NCBI GenBank assembly: GCA_949295415.1
Contig: CASFLA010000055.1
Coordinates: forward strand, 1 to 46,101
Length of the DNA stretch: 46,101 nucleotides
Direction: 5' to 3'
Source of the DNA: an uncultured Oscillospiraceae bacterium
GTDB taxonomy: Bacteria; Bacillota; Clostridia; Oscillospirales; Acutalibacteraceae
Shown here: positions 33,661-41,092 of the stretch, piece by piece
Layout of the letters: each line of letters begins with the position of its first letter
How positions within the stretch are numbered: the stretch's first letter is position 1
Translations under genes and position numbers: made by a program
Notes under the pieces: generated by a model
Databases searched by the model: none
Seen by the model: only the letters and a program-made list of their open reading frames with translations
What the model was told of the DNA's origin: nothing

Positions 33661-35181
33661 ATGAGGAAATTGAGCTTTTTGTTATGCTTTTTGCTGATTT
33701 TAATTTGCTTTGTTGGTTGTAACGAGCAAAACAAGGAAATAATTAAAAGAGATTATGACTTTTCCTTATCGCCCATTAAAACAGGCGTTAAGGACGGTTT
33801 TTCTTACATACTTTATGAGGACCATTCTGAAATTGTATCCTATGAAAAAGCAACAACTGCTTATGAGGTTGCGATTCCCTTAGAGTTTGAGGGCAAGCCG
33901 GTTGCAGTTCTGGGTGCTGACTTATTTATGGGAAATGACAATTTAAAGAAGATTACCATTCCTGATACCGTTACTGATATTGGTAATTACGCGTTTTTTA
34001 TGTGCTCAGCCTTAGAGCAGGTTGTTATTCCGACCTCGGTTGAAAGAATCGGTTGCGATGCCTTTTTGAAAACGCCTTGGTTTAATAAACTCAACAAGGA
34101 GTTCGAGGTTGTTGGCAACGGAGTCTTGATTAAATATAACGGCGATGATGAAACAGTTACAATACCGAAATCGGTTAAATATATTTCCTCAGCCTTTAAG
34201 GATAACGTCATAGTTTCTGAGATTATGTTTCATTCTGAGATTGCAGGCATTTCGGATAACGCGTTTTATGGCTGCGGCTCAATAACTGAGGATATTTTGC
34301 CCGATTATATCAAGAACATCGGCATTTATGCCTTCCATAATACAGGTTGGCATTTAGGCAGTGTTGATGAATTTTTAATAGCGGGCGATAATGTTCTCGT
34401 TGAATGGACGGGCGATGATGAAAACGTTATAATCCCCGAGGGTGTTAAAAGTATCTCCGGCGCGTTTTACGAGAATACAACAATTAAGAATATTGTTCTT
34501 CCCCGTTCGCTTGAATCGGTTTCAAATAATGCGTTTTTTAATTGCACCGCTTTAGAAAGGGTTGAGTTTTTAGGCGAAAACACTGTCCTCGGTGTAGGCT
34601 GCTTTATGGGCTGCGGTAATCTTAATTATATTGCTTTACCCTCAAAGCTTGAGCGCATTCCCGATAATGCATTTTCTGCCGCAAAGAAATTGGTTGGTAT
34701 AAGCTTACCGAAAACGCTCAGATACTTAGGCGCATCCGCCTTTTATGGCTGCGTTGCATTAAAGGATATTGAGCTTATGCAAAGCGTTGATTTTATAGGA
34801 GATTATGCATTTTTCGGTTGCGAAGCTTTATTGAATGTTAAGATGCCGCAAGAGGTTTCGTTTATGGGCATAGCAGTCTTTGGTTGTTGCTATGATTTAA
34901 AGACGGTTGAGTTGCCAAACAATTTAACCGTTCTGCCTGAGGCAACTTTTTCATGCTGCTTTGGCCTTAGAAATCTTACTATTGAGGAAAACATTAAAGT
35001 TGTCAGCAAATTCAGTTTTGAAAAATGCGAAAATATTGAAATAACCGTTAAAGGAATGGAAACCAACTTTGAGGTTAATTCCTTTAGTGAAATGGGAAAG
35101 GGAGTTAAATTCAAGGTTAATAAAGGCTCAAAAGCCGAAACCTTTGCCAAGCAATCAAAAATCGAGTATTCATATTTTTAA
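33661..35181 (+). CDS. BspA-like leucine-rich-repeat lipoprotein (second copy)
   Basis: A 506-aa predicted surface lipoprotein with a type II signal peptide and lipobox FVGC near residue 20. Residues 75 to about 490 hold LRR_5 units of the IGxYAFxxCxxLxxVxIPxSV type. Two units are interrupted by an insert reading TPWFNKLNKEFEVVGNGVLI and, about 95 residues later, TGWHLGSVDEFLIAGDNVLV; such GVL inserts are typical of BspA-type proteins. Role in surface binding is only inferred from the family. The gene stands before mnmE (12 nt), so readthrough could place it in the tRNA-modification run. Paralogue of 13305-14675. Confidence 0.87.
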   Translation: MRKLSFLLCFLLILICFVGCNEQNKEIIKRDYDFSLSPIKTGVKDGFSYILYEDHSEIVSYEKATTAYEVAIPLEFEGKPVAVLGADLFMGNDNLKKITIPDTVTDIGNYAFFMCSALEQVVIPTSVERIGCDAFLKTPWFNKLNKEFEVVGNGVLIKYNGDDETVTIPKSVKYISSAFKDNVIVSEIMFHSEIAGISDNAFYGCGSITEDILPDYIKNIGIYAFHNTGWHLGSVDEFLIAGDNVLVEWTGDDENVIIPEGVKSISGAFYENTTIKNIVLPRSLESVSNNAFFNCTALERVEFLGENTVLGVGCFMGCGNLNYIALPSKLERIPDNAFSAAKKLVGISLPKTLRYLGASAFYGCVALKDIELMQSVDFIGDYAFFGCEALLNVKMPQEVSFMGIAVFGCCYDLKTVELPNNLTVLPEATFSCCFGLRNLTIEENIKVVSKFSFEKCENIEITVKGMETNFEVNSFSEMGKGVKFKVNKGSKAETFAKQSKIEYSYF

Positions 35182-35193
35182 AGGAGAAAAATT

Positions 35194-36555
35194 ATGGCCG
35201 CAACTATTGCCGCTGTTGCCACCCCCGAGGGCGAGGGTTCGATAGGTGTTGTTCGTTTATCGGGTGAAAATGCCGTCAAAATTGCTGATAAAATATTTAA
35301 GGCTCGTTCAGGTAAACGTTTGTCTCAGCTGAAAGGCTATTCTGCACTTTTCGGCGATGTTTGGACTGAAAATGAAATTATAGACCAGGCAGTTGCTCTC
35401 GTTTTTAAAGCACCGATGAGCTTTACCGGCGAGGATGTTGTTGAAATATCCTGTCACGGCGGAGAATTCGTTGTTAATAAGGTTTTGCGCTTGGCTTTAG
35501 ATAACGGCGCGGCTTTAGCACAACGCGGTGAGTTTTCAAGACGAGCCTTTATAAACGGCAAGATTGACCTTAGCCAAGCCGAAGCAATTATGGATATTAT
35601 TTCTGCCGATAACGAGCAGGCGTTAAGAGCTTCATCAGAGGCGCTATCGGGCGCGGTTAGTAAAAAATGCTTAGAAATTAAGGATGACCTTACCTTTGCC
35701 GCCGCAACAATAGCGGCATTCTCCGATTTTCCTGATGAAGAGCCTGAGTTTAGCGGAATTGATAAATTGGGCGATATGCTCAAAAAAGCTAATGCCGAGT
35801 TGCAGAAGCTGATTGATGATTATGATAAAGGCAGAATTATCAAAAACGGCATAAAAACCGTTATTATAGGACCGCCAAACGCGGGCAAATCAACATTGAT
35901 GAACCTGCTTTCAGGCTATGACCGCTCAATTGTTACTGAGATTGCGGGAACAACCCGTGACGTTATAGAAGAAAGCATAAATTTTGGTGGAATAAGGCTT
36001 CGCCTTTTTGATACTGCCGGTATTCATAAAACCGATGATGCAGTTGAAAAAATCGGCGTTGGCAGAACATTAGAGCATATTTCGTCTGCTGATTTAGTGC
36101 TACTACTCCTCGATAGCACAGGCGATGTTTTAGCGCAGGCAAGTGAGATTTTGAAAAATGCCGATAACAAAAATATAATTATCGTTCTTAATAAAAGCGA
36201 TATTAAAGTCGCGGCGTTAGATGCAAAGGAATACCCCAATATTCCAAAGGTTTCAATCTCTGCCAAAGAGGGTACAGGGCTTGAGGAACTTTTGGCCGAA
36301 ATAAAGAAAGTTGTTAATTTGGAAAACCTTAGCGGAAAATCGGCAGTATATCTTAATGAAAGACAAAGAAACTGCGCTATCAGAGCTTTAGAGGCATCAA
36401 AAGAGGCAAAGGCGGCGTTAGAATCAGGCGTTACTATGGATGCCGTAGGTGTTTGTCTTGATGATGCCTTGGCCGCACTAATGGAAATTACGGGCGAAAG
36501 AGTAACCGTTGAGGTTGCAAACAAAGTATTTGAACACTTTTGTGTTGGGAAATAA
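35194..36555 (+). CDS. mnmE: tRNA-modification GTPase MnmE
   Basis: With MnmG it installs the (carboxymethyl)aminomethyl group on wobble U34 of tRNAs. The N-terminal folate-binding domain begins TIAAVATPEGEGSIGVVRLS; the embedded G domain has GPPNAGKST near residue 226, DTAGIH near 272 and NKSD near 336; the protein ends with the catalytic CVGK (Cys450). At 453 aa it has normal length. GGAG precedes the ATG. It is followed 10 nt later by mnmG, its obligate partner, a classic pairing. Confidence 0.97.
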   Translation: MAATIAAVATPEGEGSIGVVRLSGENAVKIADKIFKARSGKRLSQLKGYSALFGDVWTENEIIDQAVALVFKAPMSFTGEDVVEISCHGGEFVVNKVLRLALDNGAALAQRGEFSRRAFINGKIDLSQAEAIMDIISADNEQALRASSEALSGAVSKKCLEIKDDLTFAAATIAAFSDFPDEEPEFSGIDKLGDMLKKANAELQKLIDDYDKGRIIKNGIKTVIIGPPNAGKSTLMNLLSGYDRSIVTEIAGTTRDVIEESINFGGIRLRLFDTAGIHKTDDAVEKIGVGRTLEHISSADLVLLLLDSTGDVLAQASEILKNADNKNIIIVLNKSDIKVAALDAKEYPNIPKVSISAKEGTGLEELLAEIKKVVNLENLSGKSAVYLNERQRNCAIRALEASKEAKAALESGVTMDAVGVCLDDALAALMEITGERVTVEVANKVFEHFCVGK

Positions 36556-36565
36556 GGGATTTTAA

Positions 36566-38440
36566 ATGAGTTATTTTGCAGGTAATTATGATGTTTTGGT
36601 CATCGGCGCGGGTCACGCGGGCATAGAAGCTTGTCTTGCCGCCGCGCGCCTTGGCTGTAAAACGGCAATATTTACTATCAATATGGACGCTGTCGGCAAT
36701 ATGCCCTGCAACCCATCGATTGGCGGAACTGCAAAGGGTCATCTTGTTCGCGAGATTGATGCTTTGGGCGGTGAGATGGGTAAGGCGGCAGATGCAACCA
36801 CCATTCAGAATAGAATGCTTAATCGCGGAAAAGGCCCTGCCGTTCATAGCCTTCGCGCACAGATTGACAGAAGGGCTTATGCCACGTATATGAAGCATAC
36901 TTTGGAGCTGCAGGAGAATTTGCATCTTCGTCAGGCAGAAATAACAAAAATTGAAAAAAGCCAAGACGGTTGGCATTGCTTTACAATGCTTGGCGCCGAA
37001 TATATTTCAAAAACTGTTATTTTGGCAACAGGAACCTATTTAAAGGGTAAGATTTATGTTGGCGATGTTAATTTCAGTAGCGGTCCTGACGGAATGTTCC
37101 CATCTAATGAGTTAGAGGACTCGCTTTTATCTTTAGGCCTTCCGCTTCGTAGATTTAAAACAGGAACTCCTGCGAGAGTGCTTAAAAGCAGTATTGATTT
37201 TTCGGAATTAGAGGTTCAGCCGGGCGATGATGAAATAACGCCTTTTAGCTATAGCACTGACCCAAAAACCATAAATAACAGTTCGGTTTGCTATATTTCC
37301 TATACTAACGATAAAACAAAAGAGGTAATATTGCAAAACCTGCATCGCTCACCGCTTTTCAGTGGAGTGATTGAGGGTGTTGGTCCGAGATATTGCCCCA
37401 GTTTAGAGGATAAAATTGTCCGTTTTGCCGATAAGGAGCGCCATCAGTTGTTTATTGAGCCTTGCGGACTTGATACTGAGGAGATGTATCTTCAGGGAAT
37501 GTCATCATCATTGCCTGAGGATGTTCAGATAAAGTTCTATAAAACCATAAAGGGACTTGAGAATCTTCAGGTTATGAGAAACGCCTATGCGATTGAATAT
37601 TCCTGCATTGACCCCTTAGCATTGAATTTGAGCCTTGAGCTTAAAGAACATGAGGGCCTTTACGGAGCAGGTCAGTTCAATGGCTCTTCAGGTTATGAGG
37701 AGGCGGCGGCTCAGGGTCTTTTGGCGGGTATAAATGCCGCCAGAAAATGCAAAGGTCAAGAGCCGATTGTTCTTTCACGCGGCAGCTCATATATTGGAAC
37801 ACTGATTGATGACCTTTGCACCAAGGGTTGCTCGGACCCCTATAGAATGATGACCTCGCGTTCGGAGTATAGATTGCTTTTAAGGCAGGATAATGCCGAT
37901 GAGAGAATGACTCCAATAGGTTTTGAAATCGGCCTTGTCGGTAACAAGGAGTATCAGGCGTTTTTAATGAGAAAAGAGTTAAAAACCGCCGAAATCGAGC
38001 GCTTGGAGGCTACACATTTAGGCCCGACAGATGACCTTAATAAAATGCTCTTAGAAAACGATACCGCCGCATTGAAATCAGGCGCATCAATAGCCGATTT
38101 AATAAGGCGTCCGCAGATAAGCTATGAGATGCTAAAGCCATTTGATAAGGAACGCCGGGAATTATCCGCGGAAATCAAGCAAAAGGTTGAAACCGAAATA
38201 AAATATGCAGGATATATCGAAAAGCAGGCGGCTCAGGTTAAAGAAACTATCCGCTTAGAGAGCAAGGTTTTGCCTGAGGATATAAATTATGATGATATCA
38301 AGGGACTAAGGCTTGAGGCTATAGAAAAGCTTAAGAAAATAGCTCCTAAAAGCGTTGGTCAGGCATCGAGAATTTCGGGTGTAAGCCCTGCCGATATTTC
38401 GGTTTTACTCATCTATTTAGAGAAGAGGGAACAAAAATGA
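36566..38440 (+). CDS. mnmG: tRNA uridine-5-carboxymethylaminomethyl synthase MnmG
   Basis: The FAD-dependent partner of MnmE. The dinucleotide-binding loop is VIGAGHAGIEACLAAARLG at residues 12-30. The conserved blocks NMPCNPSIGGTAKGHLVREI, ATGTYLKGKIYVG and SRSEYRLLLRQDNAD follow in order, and the C-terminal helical domain that contacts tRNA and MnmE is complete. At 624 aa it has normal length. The stop overlaps the next start (ATGA). The rsmG gene that often follows is absent; an SDR gene is there instead. Confidence 0.97.
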   Translation: MSYFAGNYDVLVIGAGHAGIEACLAAARLGCKTAIFTINMDAVGNMPCNPSIGGTAKGHLVREIDALGGEMGKAADATTIQNRMLNRGKGPAVHSLRAQIDRRAYATYMKHTLELQENLHLRQAEITKIEKSQDGWHCFTMLGAEYISKTVILATGTYLKGKIYVGDVNFSSGPDGMFPSNELEDSLLSLGLPLRRFKTGTPARVLKSSIDFSELEVQPGDDEITPFSYSTDPKTINNSSVCYISYTNDKTKEVILQNLHRSPLFSGVIEGVGPRYCPSLEDKIVRFADKERHQLFIEPCGLDTEEMYLQGMSSSLPEDVQIKFYKTIKGLENLQVMRNAYAIEYSCIDPLALNLSLELKEHEGLYGAGQFNGSSGYEEAAAQGLLAGINAARKCKGQEPIVLSRGSSYIGTLIDDLCTKGCSDPYRMMTSRSEYRLLLRQDNADERMTPIGFEIGLVGNKEYQAFLMRKELKTAEIERLEATHLGPTDDLNKMLLENDTAALKSGASIADLIRRPQISYEMLKPFDKERRELSAEIKQKVETEIKYAGYIEKQAAQVKETIRLESKVLPEDINYDDIKGLRLEAIEKLKKIAPKSVGQASRISGVSPADISVLLIYLEKREQK

Positions 38441-39201
38441 AAATAGCAGTTGTAACAGGTGCATCAAGCGGAATGGGAAGAGAGTTTGCCATTCGCCTTT
38501 GCAAAGAAGAGCAGTTTGACGAGCTTTGGGTTATCGCTCGCAGAAAAGAACGTCTTGAATCAATAAAAGACGAGGTTTCAATACCCGTTAAAGCAATATC
38601 TCTTGACCTTACTAAAATGGAAGCAATCAAGGAATACGAGGAAATGCTTAAAGAGTCGGGTGCAGAGGTTAAGGTGCTCGTTAATGCAAGCGGCTTCGGA
38701 AAGTTCGGCGCATTTTGCGACCTCTCGTTAGATGACCAGCTTGAGATGATAGATTTGAATGATAAGGCGCTTGTGGCTATGACCTATGTGACCTTGCCGT
38801 TTATGAATAAGGGTTCAAAAATCTATCAGATAGATTCGCTTTCCTCCTTCCAGCCCGTTCCTTATATTGGAGTTTACGGCGCAACAAAGGCGTTTGTGCT
38901 TAGCTTCTCAAGAGCACTCGGAGCAGAACTTAAAAACAGAGGAATAAGAGTTCTCGCCGTTTGTCCCGGTTGGGTTAAAACCGAGTTTTTCAATAGAGCC
39001 GTTGTTGATGACAGTGTTATTACATATTACAACAAATTTGTTACCTCTGAACAGGTTGTAACAAGAGCGTTTAAGGATATGAAAAGAGGTAAGGATGTTT
39101 CGGTTTGCGCATTTTCAATTCGCGCTCAGGTGCTGTTAACCAAGCTCCTGCCTCACCGCCTTGTAATGTATATCTGGCTTAAACAGCAGAAGAAGATATA
39201 A
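38437..39201 (+). CDS. Short-chain dehydrogenase/reductase
   Basis: A classical SDR of 254 aa. The cofactor loop is TGASSGMG at residues 7-14, the NAG-equivalent motif is NASGFG near 88, and the catalytic YGATK lies at 147-151 with a serine (IDSLSSF) upstream. ARRKERL near residue 35 suggests NADP(H) preference. The C-terminal 25 residues are hydrophobic-basic (LLTKLLPHRLVMYIWLKQQ) and may touch the membrane. Its start overlaps the mnmG stop by 4 nt, so it is translationally coupled; its substrate is unknown. Last gene of the mnmE run. Confidence 0.88.
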   Translation: MKIAVVTGASSGMGREFAIRLCKEEQFDELWVIARRKERLESIKDEVSIPVKAISLDLTKMEAIKEYEEMLKESGAEVKVLVNASGFGKFGAFCDLSLDDQLEMIDLNDKALVAMTYVTLPFMNKGSKIYQIDSLSSFQPVPYIGVYGATKAFVLSFSRALGAELKNRGIRVLAVCPGWVKTEFFNRAVVDDSVITYYNKFVTSEQVVTRAFKDMKRGKDVSVCAFSIRAQVLLTKLLPHRLVMYIWLKQQKKI

Positions 39202-39205
39202 GAAA

Positions 39206-39286
39206 TGCCTCCCCTTTTGGGAGCCGGAGAGGGAATAGCCTCTATTCAACTGAGAGGTGGCACGCATAGCGTGACGGAGAGGGCAA
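39206..39286. repeat. MITE-like intergenic repeat
   Basis: An 80-bp element bounded by imperfect inverted ends (GCCTCCCC on the left, GGAGAGGGC on the right), with an internal hairpin CACGC-ata-GCGTG (39261-39273) and GGAGAGGG repeated twice inside. I recall near-identical GGCACGC...GCGTGACGGAGAGGG intergenic elements from gut Clostridia genomes, but could not check. Only one copy lies in this window. Confidence 0.6.
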
Positions 39287-39312
39287 AATTTAGTTTAATA
39301 AGCAAAAAATCA

Positions 39313-39350
39313 ACCCCGACGGATTTTTAGTCTGTCGGGGTGTCATTATT
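39313..39350. terminator. Bidirectional terminator between the mnmE run and the XRE gene
   Basis: An 11-bp stem (39313-39323 with 39331-39341, one G-U). T-rich sequence follows on both strands (ATTATTTTA on plus, TTGATTTTTT on minus), serving the SDR gene and the leftward XRE gene. Confidence 0.75.
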
Positions 39351-39383
39351 TTATCAGAGGCGTGGGCGACTGCCCGTCATTTT

Positions 39384-39599
39384 TTATTTGTAAGGTTTCG
39401 ATTCGTTAGTCAATCCTAAGATGTAATCGGTTGAGGTTTTATAGTGCTTTGCAAGTATAACTACAAATCTGGTCGGGATTTCGCGCTTTCCTGTTTCATA
39501 ATTACTGTAAACTCGTTGGTCAATTCCAAGAATAGCGGCAACCTGCTTTTGAACTAAATCATGGTCTTCTCTTAAATCTCTTAATCGCGGATAGAACAT
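39384..39599 (-). CDS. XRE-family helix-turn-helix regulator
   Basis: A 71-aa one-domain DNA-binding protein. The HTH covers about residues 6-62: LREDHDLVQKQVAAILGIDQ as the first helices and QRVYSNYETGKREIPT as the recognition region, followed by the YKTSTDYILGLT tail common to Cro/CI-type repressors in Firmicutes. GAGGTGAT lies before the ATG. It is divergent from the SLOG-type gene at 39691, and the 92-nt gap holds an inverted repeat suited to binding by this protein, so it probably regulates itself and the neighbour. Confidence 0.87.
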   Translation of the reverse strand: MFYPRLRDLREDHDLVQKQVAAILGIDQRVYSNYETGKREIPTRFVVILAKHYKTSTDYILGLTNESKPYK

Positions 39600-39630
39600 A
39601 AACTCATCACCTCATAAATAAGTATATGTT

Positions 39631-39660
39631 CTATCAAAAGATAGTATTGCGTTTACTATC
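39631..39660. promoter_or_regulatory. Operator-like inverted repeats between the XRE and SLOG genes
   Basis: GATAGTA (39640-39646) and TACTATC (39654-39660) form a perfect 7-bp inverted repeat with a 7-nt centre. CTATC at 39631-39635 forms a second repeat with the same left arm. A further AtAGTA-like half site follows at 39667-39671. The spacing suits a small HTH dimer; the binder is inferred. Confidence 0.6.
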
Positions 39661-39690
39661 GTAATATAGTAAAATATTCCGGGTGATATT

Positions 39691-40074
39691 GTGATTAAGA
39701 GGATAGTTGTGGCAGGGAGCAAGAATTATAATAATTATCAGCAAGCGGAAAGATATATAGAATTTTATATAAAAGGAATAAAAGAAAAATACACATTAGT
39801 ATTTTTATCGTGTGGTTGCCAAGGGGCTGATAAGCTAGGAGAAAAATATGCCAAAATAAAAGGCTATGAAATACAAATCATCCCTGCTGAATGGGATAAA
39901 TACGGATTAAAAGCAGGACCGATAAGGAATGAAATAATGGCACAAATCGCTGATTATGTAATATGCTTTTGGGATGGGGAAAGTAGGGGAACAAAAAACA
40001 TGATAAACAATGCAATTAAATACAAAAAACCGTATAGAATTGTGAGAATTACCGATGATGATTTAATTTGTTAA
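39691..40074 (+). CDS. SLOG-fold protein (DUF2493/YspA-like)
   Basis: A 127-aa soluble protein resembling the YspA/YpsA-related SLOG group, whose members bind nucleotides or nucleotide-derived ligands and often occur in phage, plasmid and defence contexts. Visible motifs: IVVAGSKNYNNY at residues 5-16, SCGCQGADKLGEKYA near 40-54 and GPIRNEIMAQIADYVICFWD near 77-96. This order fits the Rossmann-like SLOG core. The start is GTG with GGTGAT close upstream. Base composition is more AT-rich than the flanking core genes, suggesting acquisition. Its last 26 nt overlap the convergent AraC-type gene. No enzymatic role can be assigned. Confidence 0.75.
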   Translation: MIKRIVVAGSKNYNNYQQAERYIEFYIKGIKEKYTLVFLSCGCQGADKLGEKYAKIKGYEIQIIPAEWDKYGLKAGPIRNEIMAQIADYVICFWDGESRGTKNMINNAIKYKKPYRIVRITDDDLIC

Positions 40075-40963
40075 TAAGTTTAAATTTCCTATATTTCAGA
40101 GGTGAAACCTTATAATGCTTTTTGAAAACGGTGCAGAAGTAGTCGGAGTTAGTAAAGCCTGAGGAATAGGCAATATCCTTTATCTGCCTATCGGTTGATA
40201 CAAGCAGTGTCTTTGCATACTGCAGCCGCTCTCTTATAATTTCCTCGTTTATGCCGTGGCCGCGATATTTTGAGAAAATATGCTGTAAATAGGAGGGGCT
40301 GACGAAGCAGATATCGGCAACATCCTTTATGGTTATATTTTTGATGCAATTCTGTTTTATAAAGTTGGTTGCTTTTAAAAGGTGCTGGTTCTGTGGCTCG
40401 TCTTTATTTGTATATTTCTCAGCTTCGGGCAAGGCGTTAAGATAGTCTTTAAGCATATCAGCTAAAACTGAAAGGTAGATTTTGAACTTTTCTTTGTCAC
40501 TGGTGTAATTCGGGTTAAGCGCGGATTCTCTGAGCGCATAAAATTCGCTTTCTGTGATGTTTAATCTGTGGCAAACAGCCAAAGCGGTTTTGGGATTTAT
40601 ATTTCCCATATATCCACTGGCAGAAACGGTGCATATATGGGTGTTATTAACCTTTATCGGAACAATATACTCTCTGACTCCCAAATAGCAGTTAAGCTCA
40701 TAAATATCATCGCATTTTTCTAATAAATCTATAAGGTTAGACCATTTTAAATTAACGCAACGCCTGTGTAGGTGGCGGTCACTTTTAATGGTCAGGCAAT
40801 AGTCATTAACTCTCCAGGCATCAATATTTTTAAAATCGGCAAAATTATTATGCTTTAAAATGTCATAAAGGTCATCAATAATGATTATAAATTGGAAATC
40901 ATTTTCTAAGCGCTCAATATAGTTTTTAATACTCTCGGCTTTGGATTTCAATGAATTATCCAT
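40049..40963 (-). CDS. AraC-family regulator with PocR-type sensor domain
   Basis: A 304-aa regulator. Residues about 20-145 resemble the PocR ligand-binding domain (cysteines near RRCVNLKW, then ELNCYLGVREYIVPIKVNN), known to sense small molecules in PocR of propanediol metabolism. The last 100 residues are an AraC double HTH: IKDVADICFVSPSYLQHIF and IKDIAYSSGFTNSDYFCTVF. The frame starts with a TTG at 40966, but GAGGTG lies 5 nt before the ATG at 40963, which is chosen. It is divergent from the FAD oxidoreductase gene, its likely target. Its 3' end overlaps the SLOG gene. Confidence 0.85.
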   Translation of the reverse strand: MDNSLKSKAESIKNYIERLENDFQFIIIIDDLYDILKHNNFADFKNIDAWRVNDYCLTIKSDRHLHRRCVNLKWSNLIDLLEKCDDIYELNCYLGVREYIVPIKVNNTHICTVSASGYMGNINPKTALAVCHRLNITESEFYALRESALNPNYTSDKEKFKIYLSVLADMLKDYLNALPEAEKYTNKDEPQNQHLLKATNFIKQNCIKNITIKDVADICFVSPSYLQHIFSKYRGHGINEEIIRERLQYAKTLLVSTDRQIKDIAYSSGFTNSDYFCTVFKKHYKVSPLKYRKFKLINKLNHHR

Positions 40964-41092
40964 CAAAACACCTCACATAGAAAAAGAAATAGAGCATAAA
41001 ATGAAAGTTTTTATTAAATTATAGTGTTAAAATGATAAAAAAGCAACAAAATATCGAAAAATATTTTGAAATTGTGCTTTTGAGGTGATTAT

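Noticed and set aside
38437-39201. SDR gene as the YmfI reductase of EF-P modification
   Set aside because: It is coupled to mnmG, far from ymfF/ymfH, and its motifs are those of generic classical SDRs.
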